From positions 4,402,001 through 4,466,000 of the forward strand of contig NZ_JQLI01000001.1 of assembly GCF_000744095.1 (NCBI RefSeq): a stretch of 64,000 nucleotides of DNA. The letters run 5' to 3'. Position 1 is the stretch's first letter. The number at the start of each line of letters is the position of its first letter. The position numbers and the translations under genes were made by a program. The stretch is from Cupriavidus necator A5-1. Its GTDB lineage: Bacteria; Pseudomonadota; Gammaproteobacteria; Burkholderiales; Burkholderiaceae. The notes under the pieces were generated by a model. It did not search any database, was not told the DNA's origin, and saw nothing but the letters and a program-made list of their open reading frames with translations. This document shows positions 43,556-52,260 of the stretch, piece after piece.

Positions 43556-44311
43556 TCAGGCCGGGCCGGAGGCCTTGCGCAGCCGTTCCCGGCTGTTGGT
43601 CAGGTGCATGCGCATGGCTGCCTTGGCCGCGTCGGGGTCGCGCCGCTCGATCGCGTCGTAGATGTTCTCGTGCTCGATATTGACGCGCTCCAGGTACTGC
43701 TCGCGCTCGGGCGTGCTGACCTGCAGGCGGCTGCGCGGGATCAGCATGGTGCCCAGGTGGCCCATGATGTCGGTGAAATAGCGGTTGCCGGTGGCGCGTG
43801 CAATCGCCAGGTGGAAGGCGAAATCGCTGTCCACGGCATCGTTGCCGGCGCCGGTGTTGCGCTTGAGTTCGTCCAGCGCCTGGCGCATCGCCGCCAGCTG
43901 CGCGTCGGTGCGACGCGTCGCGGCCAGGCCCGCCGCCTCGGCCTCCAGGCTGACGCGGAACTCAAGCATGGCCATCACGTCCATGGCGGTGCCCAGCGCA
44001 TCCGGCCCGATGCGGAAAGGCGAGGGCGCCTCCGCCGCGCGCGCCAGCACGAACGTGCCGATGCCGTGGCGCGTCTCCACCAGCGCGCTGGCCTGCAGGC
44101 GCGACAGCGCTTCGCGCACGACCGTGCGGCTCACCCCCATCGACGCCATGATCTCCGACTCGGTCGGCAGCTTGTCGCCAGGCTTGAGCTTGCCCTGGCT
44201 GATGTCTTCGCCGAGGGTTTGCACCACTTCTTCGGCAAGCGTGCGGCCGCGGCGGCGCAGCGGCGCAGGAGTGACGGGCGGGACGGACTGGGTGGAAGTA
44301 GAGTTAGGCAT
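43556..44311 (-). CDS. FadR-type GntR repressor of glucarate genes
   Basis: A 251-residue GntR regulator of the FadR subfamily. The winged helix (about 25-90) reads LKPGDKLPTESEIMASMGVSRTVVREALSRLQASALV and RHGIGTFV. The FCD effector domain (about 105-235) has the metal- and ligand-binding pattern DSDFAFHLAIARATGN and NIEHENIYDAIERRDPDAAKAAMRMHL. ATG 44311 (MPNSTSTQ) is chosen; an upstream ATG at 44362 would place coding sequence over the promoter. It is divergent from gudD, and the palindromes at 44372-44396 and 50831-50844 are its candidate operators. Confidence 0.88.
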   Translation of the reverse strand: MPNSTSTQSVPPVTPAPLRRRGRTLAEEVVQTLGEDISQGKLKPGDKLPTESEIMASMGVSRTVVREALSRLQASALVETRHGIGTFVLARAAEAPSPFRIGPDALGTAMDVMAMLEFRVSLEAEAAGLAATRRTDAQLAAMRQALDELKRNTGAGNDAVDSDFAFHLAIARATGNRYFTDIMGHLGTMLIPRSRLQVSTPEREQYLERVNIEHENIYDAIERRDPDAAKAAMRMHLTNSRERLRKASGPA

Positions 44312-44338
44312 GGCGGATACGGGCGGGGTTTCCCGGAC

Positions 44339-44396
44339 TTGACCGGTTCGAGATGGCCTCATTATACTGGGTTATCAGTCATACGATGACAGATAA
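44339..44396 (+). promoter_or_regulatory. gudD promoter with overlapping operator
   Basis: TTGACC (44339-44344), an 18-base spacer and TATACT (44363-44368) form a good sigma-70 promoter pointing at gudD. The palindrome TTATCAGTCAT-ACG-ATGACAGATAA (44372-44396, one mismatch) covers the expected start site near 44375. Binding of the adjacent FadR-type protein there would block transcription. Confidence 0.7.
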
Positions 44397-44464
44397 CATA
44401 CGCAACACGATGTGCCGGGTGAACGATACTGCGCCCGCATGGAAATGCCGGAGACACCCCAGAA

Positions 44465-45814
44465 ATGACCCAATCCGCCGCCGCCCCCACCCATACCCCG
44501 GTCGTCACCGAACTCACCGTGGTCCCCGTGGCCGGGCACGACAGCATGCTGATGAACCTGTCCGGCGCCCATGGCCCGTACTTCACGCGCAATATCGTGA
44601 TCCTGCGCGACAGCGCCGGCCATACCGGGGTGGGCGAGGTGCCGGGCGGCGAGGGCATCCGCCAGACGCTGGAAGATGCGCGTCCGCTGCTGGTCGGCCA
44701 GCCCATCGGCCAGTACCAGGCCCTGCTGAACCGCGTGCGCGCCACCTTTGCCACCCGCGACGCCGGCGGCCGCGGCCTGCAGACCTTCGACCTGCGCATC
44801 ACCATCCACGCCGTCACCGCGCTGGAGTCGGCGCTGCTCGACCTGCTCGGCCAGCACCTGGAGGTGCCGGTGGCGGCACTGCTCGGCGAAGGCCAGCAGC
44901 GCGACGCGGTGGAGATGCTCGGCTACCTGTTCTATATCGGCGACCGCCAGCGCACCACGCTGGACTACCGCACCGAGCCCGATGCCGACAACGACTGGTT
45001 CCGCGTGCGCAATGAAGTGGCAATGACGCCCGAGGCGGTGGTGCGCCTGGCCGAGGCCGCCTACGAGCGCTACGGCTTCAACGACTTCAAGCTCAAGGGC
45101 GGCGTGCTGCGCGGCGAAGAAGAGATGGAAGCGATCCTCGCGCTGGCCGAGCGCTTCCCCAAGGCGCGCATCACGCTGGACCCGAACGGCGCCTGGTCGC
45201 TGGCCGAGGCCGTGCGCCTGTGCCGCGACAAGCGCGGCGTGCTGGCCTACGCCGAAGACCCGTGCGGCGCCGAGGACGGCTATTCCGGCCGCGAGATCAT
45301 GGCCGAGTTCCGCACCGCCACCGGGCTGCCGACCGCCACCAACATGATTGCCACCGACTGGCGCCAGATGGGCCATGCGGTGCGCCTGCAGTCGGTCGAT
45401 ATCCCGCTGGCTGACCCGCACTTCTGGACCATGCAGGGTTCGGTGCGCGTGGCGCAGATGTGCGCCGAATGGGGCCTGACCTGGGGCTCGCACTCGAACA
45501 ACCACTTCGACATCTCGCTGGCGATGTTCACCCACGTGGCCGCGGCCGCGCCGGGACGCGTCACCGCGATCGACACGCACTGGATCTGGCAGGACGGCGA
45601 ACAGCTGACCAAGGCGCCGCTGAAGATCGAAGGCGGGCTGGTGCAGGTGCCCAAGACGCCGGGCCTGGGCGTGGAACTCGACATGGATGCGCTGGGCCGT
45701 GCCCACGCGCTGTACCAGAGCAAGGGCCTAGGCGCGCGCGACGATGCCATCGCCATGCAGTTCCTGATCCCGAACTGGAAGTTCAACAACAAGGCGCCCT
45801 GCATGGTGCGCTGA
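44465..45814 (+). CDS. gudD: D-glucarate dehydratase
   Basis: A 449-residue enolase-superfamily enzyme that dehydrates D-glucarate (and possibly L-idarate) to 5-keto-4-deoxyglucarate. Family features are the opening VTELTVVPVAGHDSMLMNLSG, the KxK motif FNDFKLKGG (K209, K211), the metal ligand D239 (ITLDPNGAW), EDPCGAEDG, ATNMIATDW and the HSNNHFDISLAM segment with the catalytic His. Length fits GudD (about 446). GGAGAC precedes the ATG. It opens a rightward unit with two Bug receptors; kdgD and the semialdehyde dehydrogenase for later steps lie convergently. Confidence 0.95.
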   Translation: MTQSAAAPTHTPVVTELTVVPVAGHDSMLMNLSGAHGPYFTRNIVILRDSAGHTGVGEVPGGEGIRQTLEDARPLLVGQPIGQYQALLNRVRATFATRDAGGRGLQTFDLRITIHAVTALESALLDLLGQHLEVPVAALLGEGQQRDAVEMLGYLFYIGDRQRTTLDYRTEPDADNDWFRVRNEVAMTPEAVVRLAEAAYERYGFNDFKLKGGVLRGEEEMEAILALAERFPKARITLDPNGAWSLAEAVRLCRDKRGVLAYAEDPCGAEDGYSGREIMAEFRTATGLPTATNMIATDWRQMGHAVRLQSVDIPLADPHFWTMQGSVRVAQMCAEWGLTWGSHSNNHFDISLAMFTHVAAAAPGRVTAIDTHWIWQDGEQLTKAPLKIEGGLVQVPKTPGLGVELDMDALGRAHALYQSKGLGARDDAIAMQFLIPNWKFNNKAPCMVR

Positions 45815-45945
45815 GAGTGCGCTGAGTTTGCGAGTGCGCTGGGTTTGCGCTTATACAGCCCGGCAATCCCATCCAGCAATATCCACGGCCGCCGTCGACA
45901 CGACGGCGGGCCAGTTCCAGAACTAGACATAGCAGGAGACAGACG

Positions 45946-46962
45946 ATGTATCCCTTCCAACGCACTGGCGCGCTGCGCCTGCAAGACTGGCTGCGCGCCA
46001 TGGCTTTCGGTTCGGTCCTCGCGGTGGCGGCGCTGAGCGCCGGCACGGCCGAGGCGGCGCAGGAATGGCCGCAACGCCCCGTGTCGGTGGTGGTGCCGTT
46101 CCCCGCGGGCGGCTCCAGCGACACCATCGCACGCATGCTGACGCAGCCGCTCAATGACAAGCTCGGCCAGCCGTTCGTGGTCGACAACAAGCCGGGCGCG
46201 ACGGGCGCGATCGGTGCGACCTTCGTCAAGCGCGCGCCCGCGGACGGCTACACCATGTTGGTGGCCTCGATCGGCGTCTTTGCCGTCAACCCGTTCCTGC
46301 AGAAGAACCTGGGCTATGACCCGGCCAAGGATTTCGACCTGCTGACGGTGGCGGTGCGCGCGCCCAACGTGCTCGTGGCCAACCCGAAGTTCCCGGCCAG
46401 CAACCTGCAGGAGCTGGTGGCCCATATGAAGAAAAACCCGGGCAAGGTGAGCTTTGCCTCGTCCGGCGCCGGCTCTTCCGACCACCTGACCGCCGCGCTG
46501 TTCTGGCAGAAGACCGGCACCGATGGCCTGCACGTGCCCTACAAGGGCGGCGCGCCGGCGATCTCGGACCTGCTCGCCGGCCAGGTCGATGTGTCGTTCC
46601 AGAACGTCAACGCGGTGCTGCAGCATATCCGCACCGGCAAGCTCAAGGCGCTGGCGGTGACTTCCGACAAGCGCTCGGCAGTGCTGCCCAACGTGCCCAC
46701 CATGGCTGAAGCGGGCGTGAAGGACGTCGAGGTCTACTCGTGGCAAGGCGTGGCCGCGCCGCACGGCCTGCCCGCCGACGTGAAGACGCGCCTGCACGGC
46801 GCGCTGGTGGGCGCGCTGAATGATCCCAAGATGCGCCAGAAGCTGGCCGAGAGCGGCTTCGAGGTGGTCGCCAATACGCCGGAGCAGTTCAACCAGTTCG
46901 AGGCCCAGGAGCTGCAGCGCTGGAAGACCGTGATCGAGAAGGGCCGCATCGTGCTGGATTGA
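45946..46962 (+). CDS. Bug/TctC-family binding protein 1 of glucarate locus
   Basis: A 338-residue periplasmic receptor with a signal peptide ending around GTAEAAQEWP, then RPVSVVVPFPAGGSSDTIARML, FVVDNKPGATGAIGATFVKRAPADGYT and HVPYKGGAPAISDLLAGQVDVSF. It probably binds glucarate/galactarate or a related sugar acid in the periplasm. It follows gudD by 131 bases and is followed by a second, different Bug gene. TctA/TctB permease genes are absent here, so delivery must use a permease encoded elsewhere. Confidence 0.9.
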   Translation: MYPFQRTGALRLQDWLRAMAFGSVLAVAALSAGTAEAAQEWPQRPVSVVVPFPAGGSSDTIARMLTQPLNDKLGQPFVVDNKPGATGAIGATFVKRAPADGYTMLVASIGVFAVNPFLQKNLGYDPAKDFDLLTVAVRAPNVLVANPKFPASNLQELVAHMKKNPGKVSFASSGAGSSDHLTAALFWQKTGTDGLHVPYKGGAPAISDLLAGQVDVSFQNVNAVLQHIRTGKLKALAVTSDKRSAVLPNVPTMAEAGVKDVEVYSWQGVAAPHGLPADVKTRLHGALVGALNDPKMRQKLAESGFEVVANTPEQFNQFEAQELQRWKTVIEKGRIVLD

Positions 46963-47065
46963 GCGCACGGATCCCGACAATACCCCACTGAAGACCAGTC
47001 CACGCCGGCCGCCGCACGTCAACCGTGCCGCGCCGGCGCACTTGTAACGACAACGGAGACACAAC

Positions 47066-48067
47066 ATGACCCAGGGACGTCGCATCTTCCTCAAGCAGAC
47101 TTCCGCGCTGGCCGCGGGCATCGCCGCCGGCCCGCTCGTCGGCCTGGCCACCGGCGCGCACGCCGCGCAGCAGGCCTGGCCGACCCGGCCGATCCGCCTG
47201 GTGGTGCCGTACACCGCTGGTGGCTCGTCCGACATCATTGCGCGCCTGATCAGCAAGCAACTGGGCGAGGCGCTGGGCCAGTCCGTGGTGGTGGACAACA
47301 AGCCGGGCGCCAACGGCAACGTCGGCGCGGCGATGGTCGCGCAGGCCACCGACAACCACACGCTGATGCTGTGCGATATCGGCGCGCTGGCGATCAGCCC
47401 GTCGGTGTACACCAAGCTGAGCTTCAATATCGCCAAGGACCTCAAGCCGGTGACGATGCTGGCCTACTCGCCGCACCTGCTGGTGGTGCATCCGTCGGTG
47501 CAGGTCAGCAACCTGAAGGAACTGGTCGAGCTGTCCAAGCGCAGCCAGCTGAACTTCGCCGTGACCGCGATCGGCAGCGCGCCGCACCTGGCGGGTGTGG
47601 CGGTGGAACAGGCCACCGGCGCCAAGTGGCAGTACGTGCCGTACAAGGGCGGCTCGCAGGCCATCGCCGATACCGTCGGTGGCAGCGCGCAGGTGCTGAT
47701 GAACGGCATGCTGGCCACGCTGCCGCATGTGCAGTCCGGCAAGCTCAAGGTGATCGCCCAGTCCAAGCGCACGCGCATGCCGCTGCTGCAGAACGTGCCG
47801 ACCATCGCCGAGCAGGGCGTGCCGAATTTCGAGTCGGGCACGTGGCAGGGCGTGATGGCGCCGGCGAGCATGCCGGATGCGCTGGTGGCGCGCCTCAGCG
47901 CCGAGCTGATCAAGATCATCCGTGCGCCGGAGCTGCGCTCGCAACTGGTGGCGCAGGGGGCTGAGGTGGTGACGATGACGCCGGCTGAAACCGGCAAGTT
48001 CTTCTCCACCGAGCAGGCGCGCTGGGCCGGTGTCGTCAAGCAGGCCGGCATCAAGCTGGACGCCTGA
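47066..48067 (+). CDS. Bug/TctC-family binding protein 2, Tat-type signal
   Basis: A 333-residue Bug receptor. The N-terminus MTQGRRIFLKQTSALAAGIA fits the twin-arginine pattern (RRxFLK) followed by a hydrophobic stretch, so export may use Tat rather than Sec. The mature part has RPIRLVVPYTAGGSSDIIARLI, VVVDNKPGANGNVGAAMVAQ and YVPYKGGSQAIADTVGG. It is clearly a separate gene and not a recent copy of the upstream Bug gene, since the two differ throughout. It is the last gene of the rightward glucarate unit and is followed by a terminator at 48123. Confidence 0.9.
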   Translation: MTQGRRIFLKQTSALAAGIAAGPLVGLATGAHAAQQAWPTRPIRLVVPYTAGGSSDIIARLISKQLGEALGQSVVVDNKPGANGNVGAAMVAQATDNHTLMLCDIGALAISPSVYTKLSFNIAKDLKPVTMLAYSPHLLVVHPSVQVSNLKELVELSKRSQLNFAVTAIGSAPHLAGVAVEQATGAKWQYVPYKGGSQAIADTVGGSAQVLMNGMLATLPHVQSGKLKVIAQSKRTRMPLLQNVPTIAEQGVPNFESGTWQGVMAPASMPDALVARLSAELIKIIRAPELRSQLVAQGAEVVTMTPAETGKFFSTEQARWAGVVKQAGIKLDA

Positions 48068-48122
48068 AGCGCGAGCTTGCGGCCGGCAATGCCGGCCGTG
48101 CCAGGCAGCAATCAAAAGCAGC

Positions 48123-48160
48123 CCAACAAAAAACGCCCATCGCGGGCGTTTTTTTGTTGG
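48123..48160. terminator. bidirectional Rho-independent terminator
   Basis: CCAACAAAAAACGCCC, a loop ATCGC and GGGCGTTTTTTTGTTGG form a GC core flanked by an A-run and a T-run. This gives an intrinsic terminator in both directions between the convergent Bug and aldehyde dehydrogenase genes. Confidence 0.9.
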
Positions 48161-48202
48161 ACGCTCCTACTTAAGGCCCCGCGCGCGGCGGGGCCTGGGC
48201 GA

Positions 48203-49729
48203 TTAACCCTTCACCGCTTCCGGCAGCAATGCCTGCGGCAGGTTCTGGTAGCAGACCGGACGCAGGAAGCGGTCGATCGCGGTGGCGCCGACAGACGTCG
48301 AGCGCACGTCCGAAGTCGCCGGGAACGGCCCGCCATGCACCATCGCATAGGCCACTTCCACCCCGGTGGGGTAGCCGTTGCACAGCACGCGGCCGGCCTT
48401 GCGCTCCAGCACCGGCAGCAGGCGGCGCGCCGCGTCGTGGTCGGCGTCGTCGAGCTGCATGGTGGCGGTGAGCTGGCCTTCGAGCTGGCGTGCCAGGGCG
48501 AGCATTTCCTCCAGGTCGCGGCAGACCACCAGCACCGTCGACGGGCCGAATACCTCGGCCTGCATGCGATGGTCGGCCATGAACTGCGCCGCAGTGGTTT
48601 CGAACATCACCGGGCGGGCCTGGTTGGTGCCGGTGGCGGCCACGCCATCACCGATGCGCTGCAGCCCGTCGAGCGACGACAGCTGCGCCACGCCTTTTTC
48701 GTAGGCCGCATGGATGCCCGGCGTCAGCATGGTTGCCGCCGGCTTGCCCGCCAGCGCGTCCAGCGCCGCGGCGCGGAACTGGTCGAGCGTCGGGCCTTCG
48801 ATGCCGATCACCAGGCCAGGGTTGGTACAGAACTGGCCGACGCCCAGTACCAGCGAGTCCACCAGCTGGCGGCCGATTTCGGCGCCGCGCGCTTGCAGCG
48901 CGGCGGGCATCAGAAATACCGGGTTGATGCTGCTCATCTCGGCGTAGACGGGGATTGGCTGCGGGCGCGCGTTGGCCGCCTGCATCAGCGCCATGCCGCC
49001 CGAGCGCGAGCCGGTGAAGCCAACCGCCTGGATCGCCGGATGCGACACCAGCGCCGTGCCGACGACATTGCCCGCGCCCACCAGCAGCGAGAACACGCCT
49101 TCCGGCAGGCCGGCTTCATGCACCGCCTTCTGGATCACGCGGCCGACCAGTTCGGACGTGCCCAGGTGCGCCGAGTGCGCCTTGACCACGACCGGGCAGC
49201 CGGCGGCCAGTGCCGAAGCGGTGTCGCCGCCGGCCACGGAAAACGCCAGCGGGAAGTTGCTGGCGCCGAACACCGCCACCGGGCCGATGGCGATGCGTTG
49301 CATGCGCAGGTCGGGGCGCGGCGGGGTGCGCTCGGGCAGCGCGGCGTCGAAGGTGGCCTGTTGCCAGCGGCCTTCGCGCAGCACGGTGGCGAACAGGCGC
49401 AGCTGGCCGGCGGTGCGGCCGCGCTCGCCCTGCAGGCGTGCGATGGGCAGGCCGCTTTCCAGGTGGGCACGCTCGATCAGCGTGTCGCCCAGCGCCTCGA
49501 TGCCCGCGGCGATGGCCTCGAGTAAGGCCGCGCGCTGCTCGGGCGTGGTGTTGCGATAGGTGTCGAAGGCAGCTTCGGCCAGTGCGCAGGCGCGCTCGAC
49601 GTCGGCCTGGCCGCCACCGTGGAAGTCAGGGCCCAGGGCTTCGCCCGTGGCCGGGTTGATGGCCTGCAGCAGGGATTCGGAGCCGCGCACGGCTTGCGCG
49701 CCGATCAGCATGTCGCCGGTGATGGGCAT
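48203..49729 (-). CDS. 2-oxoglutarate semialdehyde dehydrogenase
   Basis: A 508-residue NAD(P)-dependent aldehyde dehydrogenase of the alpha-ketoglutaric semialdehyde dehydrogenase type. The motifs are LLQAINPATGEAL, the cofactor loop FGASNFPLAFSVAGGDTASALAAGCPVVVKAH, VGFTGSRSGG, general base E264 (VYAEMSSINP) and nucleophile C301 (VGQFCTNPG). It performs the last step of the glucarate route, forming 2-oxoglutarate for the TCA cycle. It lies downstream of kdgD on the same strand (about 105-base gap) and convergent with the gudD unit. Confidence 0.92.
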   Translation of the reverse strand: MPITGDMLIGAQAVRGSESLLQAINPATGEALGPDFHGGGQADVERACALAEAAFDTYRNTTPEQRAALLEAIAAGIEALGDTLIERAHLESGLPIARLQGERGRTAGQLRLFATVLREGRWQQATFDAALPERTPPRPDLRMQRIAIGPVAVFGASNFPLAFSVAGGDTASALAAGCPVVVKAHSAHLGTSELVGRVIQKAVHEAGLPEGVFSLLVGAGNVVGTALVSHPAIQAVGFTGSRSGGMALMQAANARPQPIPVYAEMSSINPVFLMPAALQARGAEIGRQLVDSLVLGVGQFCTNPGLVIGIEGPTLDQFRAAALDALAGKPAATMLTPGIHAAYEKGVAQLSSLDGLQRIGDGVAATGTNQARPVMFETTAAQFMADHRMQAEVFGPSTVLVVCRDLEEMLALARQLEGQLTATMQLDDADHDAARRLLPVLERKAGRVLCNGYPTGVEVAYAMVHGGPFPATSDVRSTSVGATAIDRFLRPVCYQNLPQALLPEAVKG

Positions 49730-49835
49730 GGAAGGATTCCTTGTCAGCGTAATTTGTGTGAGAACAAGCGGAGCAAGCCGGCCGGAGGGCGATGTGCCCC
49801 GCGGCCGGCCTGTCGCGATGCAATGGCAGGACGGA

Positions 49836-50750
49836 TTACTGCGGGCCGAGCTTGTTGATCAGCGTGCCCAGCATTTCCATCTCTTCGTCGGTCAGGTCGG
49901 TCAGCGGCGCGCGCACCGGGCCGGCGTCGCGGCCGACCAGGCGGGCGCCTGCCTTGACGATGCTGACCGCATAGCCGGCCTTGCGGTTGCGGATGGCCAG
50001 GTACGGCAGGAAGAAGTTGTCGATCAGGCGGCCCACGGTGTCGTGGTCATCCGCGGCGATGGCGCGGTAGAAGTCCATCGCGGTCTTGGGGATGAAGTTG
50101 AACACCGCCGACGAATACACCGGCACGCCCAGCGCCTTGTAGGCCGCGGCATAGACCTCGGCGGTGGGCAGGCCGCCCAGGTAGGAGAAGCGGTCGCCCA
50201 GCTTGCGGCGGATGCTGACCATCGCCTCGATATCGCCCACGCCGTCCTTGAAGCCGATCAGGTTGGGGCAACGGTCGGCCAGGCGGGCCAGTTGCGTGGC
50301 ATCCAGCCTGGAGTTGGCGCGGTTGTAGACGATCACGCCGATGTCCACCGACTTGCACACCTCTTCCACGTGGGCGGCGATGCCGTCCTGGCTGGCTTCG
50401 GTCAGGTAGTGCGGCAGCAGCAGCACGCCGGCCGCGCCCAGGCGCTGGGCTTCCTGCGCGTAGGCGATGGCGGTGCGGGTCGGGCCGCCGGCGCCGGCCA
50501 GGATGGGCACCTTGCCGGCGCAGGTGCGGACGGCGGTGTCGACCACGGCGGTGTAGTCGGCCGGGGTCAGCGAGAAGAACTCGCCGGTGCCGCCGGCGGC
50601 GAACAGTGCGGTGGCGCCGTACGGGGCCAGCCATTCCAGGCGCTCGGCGTAGGTCTTGGGCGCAAAGTTGCCTGCGCGGTCGAAGTCGGTGACGGGGAAG
50701 GACAGCAGGCCTTCCGAGACGATTTTCTTGAGTTCGTTGGGTGCGAGCAT
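49836..50750 (-). CDS. kdgD: 5-dehydro-4-deoxyglucarate dehydratase
   Basis: A 304-residue DHDPS-family lyase that dehydrates and decarboxylates 5-keto-4-deoxyglucarate to 2-oxoglutarate semialdehyde. Motifs: LLSFPVTDFDRAGNF, FAAGGTGEFFSLTPADY (dihydrodipicolinate-synthase-like), the active-site Tyr in VIVYNRAN and the Schiff-base K168 (NLIGFKDGVGD). ATG 50750 is used; the open extension upstream runs over the promoter/operator. With the downstream semialdehyde dehydrogenase it forms a leftward operon that completes the pathway begun by gudD. Confidence 0.93.
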   Translation of the reverse strand: MLAPNELKKIVSEGLLSFPVTDFDRAGNFAPKTYAERLEWLAPYGATALFAAGGTGEFFSLTPADYTAVVDTAVRTCAGKVPILAGAGGPTRTAIAYAQEAQRLGAAGVLLLPHYLTEASQDGIAAHVEEVCKSVDIGVIVYNRANSRLDATQLARLADRCPNLIGFKDGVGDIEAMVSIRRKLGDRFSYLGGLPTAEVYAAAYKALGVPVYSSAVFNFIPKTAMDFYRAIAADDHDTVGRLIDNFFLPYLAIRNRKAGYAVSIVKAGARLVGRDAGPVRAPLTDLTDEEMEMLGTLINKLGPQ

Positions 50751-50830
50751 TGGCGAATTCCTGATCGGGCCGGGGGCCCAGGGTGGCGGTTGTCGGTCAA
50801 CCCGGTCCTGCGGGACATTCGAGTTATCAG

Positions 50831-50861
50831 TCATCGTACGACAATGACCAGGTAAAGGCAA
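50831..50861 (-). promoter_or_regulatory. kdgD promoter with overlapping operator
   Basis: On the minus strand TTGCCT (50861-50856), a 17-base spacer and TACGAT (50838-50833) form a sigma-70 promoter for kdgD. TTGTCGTACGATGA (50844-50831) is palindromic about GTAC, overlaps the -10, and is followed by CTGATAA, the same flank as in the gudD operator at 44372. Shared control by the FadR-type repressor is inferred. Confidence 0.62.
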
Positions 50862-51005
50862 TAGGGTGAAGGGACCGTCGGGGTTTACAGGGATGAGGGC
50901 GCTATTTCGGCGCGAAGGTATGCCGGCAGTAGGGCGGACGGGGCGGGCAAGCGTGCGTTGAGGCGCTTTCCCGACGCCCCGCCGAGGGCTTGCCGCTTAT
51001 GGCAT

Positions 51006-51020
51006 TGTTGTAGGACAACA
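51006..51020. promoter_or_regulatory. palindrome TGTTGT-AGG-ACAACA
   Basis: A 6-bp perfect inverted repeat with a 3-base centre, in an A/T-richer stretch between kdgD and the DedA-rhodanese gene (start 51160). The shape fits GntR-type operators, but the half-site differs from the glucarate operators, so a different regulator is likely. Confidence 0.35.
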
Positions 51021-51159
51021 TAATTCAATGTAGTGCCTCAGCCGACACGTCAAGCCGCCTCGCGCGCTCAGTAAATTTGAAACACCAATGCAAACGCGCC
51101 CGGTGCATTGGGCCTTCGCGACTGGCACACTGGCATCCTGGACTGACGGGGAGAGAGCG

Positions 51160-52137
51160 GTGGGAGAGTTACAGGCCTTGCTGGAAAACCACGGGCTGAT
51201 GCTGGTGTTCCTGAACGTGCTGGTCGAGCAGGCGGGCCTGCCGGTTCCGGCCTATCCGATGTTGTTCGTGGCCGGCGCGCTGGGCATGCAGGAGACCGGG
51301 CCGTCGATCGGCGCGGTGCTGGCCGCCGTGATCGTCGCCTGCCTGATCGCCGATACCGGCTGGTACTTTGCCGGGCGCCGGCTCGGGCAGCCGATGCTGC
51401 GCACCATCTGCAAGGTCTCGATCTCGCCGGATTCCTGCATCCGCCAGACCCAGTCGCTGTACCTGCGCGTGGGCCCGCGTTCCCTCGTATTCGCCAAGCT
51501 GCTGCCGGGCGCCGGTGCGCTGTCCACCGCGATGGCCGGCATGACCGGCACGCCGCTGTCGGTGTTCCTGTTCTACGACGCGATCGGCTCGATGGTGTGG
51601 GCCGGCAGCGGCTTGCTGGTGGGCGTGGTGTTCAGCGATTTTATCGATGCCATCCTGGAGGGCTTCAGCACCTACGGTCACATGGCGGTGGTGGCGGTGG
51701 TGGCGGCGTTCGGGCTGTTCCTGGCGTGGCGCTGGTGGCGCCGCTTCCGCCTGCTGCGCCGCACCCGGCGCGTGCCGCGTATGTCGGTGGATGAACTGGA
51801 AGCGCGCCGGCAGGCCGGCAGCCTGCCCGTGGTGATCGATGTGCGCGCGCATGGCGATGTGCCGATGGAGCGCATCCCAGGCTCGGTGGTGCTGGACCTG
51901 CAAGGCGCGCTGGACAGCCTCGACGCGCTCGGCGTGCCGCCCGAGAAGGCCGACATCGTGGTCTATTGCGCCTGCCCCCATGAGCTGTCCGCGGCGCTGC
52001 TGGCCGAGCACCTGCGCACCGCCGGCTACGCCAGGACCTGGGCGCTCGCTGGTGGCTTCGACGAATGGAAGCGGCGCCACGGCGACGCCGCGCCGGCCGC
52101 GACCCACACCGATCCGGGCCACGCCCCGGCGGGCTGA
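51160..52137 (+). CDS. DedA membrane protein fused to a rhodanese domain
   Basis: A 325-residue fusion. The N-terminal DedA/SNARE-associated domain (about 1-200) has VLVEQAGLPVPAYPMLFVAGAL, a GWYFAGRRLG loop and FAKLLPGAGALSTAMAGMTGTPLSVFLFYDA. DedA proteins flip lipids or support proton-dependent transport. After a last helix (VVAVVAAFGLFLAWRWW) and a basic linker, the C-terminal cytoplasmic rhodanese domain (about 220-310) carries the active-site C270 in VVYCACPHELSAALLAEHL. GTG 51160 has GGGGAGAG upstream; an ATG at 51088 in frame lacks one. A sulfur-transfer or redox role at the membrane is possible. Confidence 0.87.
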   Translation: MGELQALLENHGLMLVFLNVLVEQAGLPVPAYPMLFVAGALGMQETGPSIGAVLAAVIVACLIADTGWYFAGRRLGQPMLRTICKVSISPDSCIRQTQSLYLRVGPRSLVFAKLLPGAGALSTAMAGMTGTPLSVFLFYDAIGSMVWAGSGLLVGVVFSDFIDAILEGFSTYGHMAVVAVVAAFGLFLAWRWWRRFRLLRRTRRVPRMSVDELEARRQAGSLPVVIDVRAHGDVPMERIPGSVVLDLQGALDSLDALGVPPEKADIVVYCACPHELSAALLAEHLRTAGYARTWALAGGFDEWKRRHGDAAPAATHTDPGHAPAG

Positions 52138-52260
52138 CGGCTGACACTTGGCGCCAGGACGCCTGCTGGCGCCTGGCGGATATCACCGCGCCAGGCCAGC
52201 CGCTTTGCCATGCGCCGCCGCCTATACTTGGCGCAGACCGACTGCAAGCGGGAGGCCCGC

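Noticed and set aside
45815..48202. TctA/TctB permease genes for the Bug receptors
   Set aside because: All frames between and around the receptors are shadows; no multi-helix protein is encoded there.
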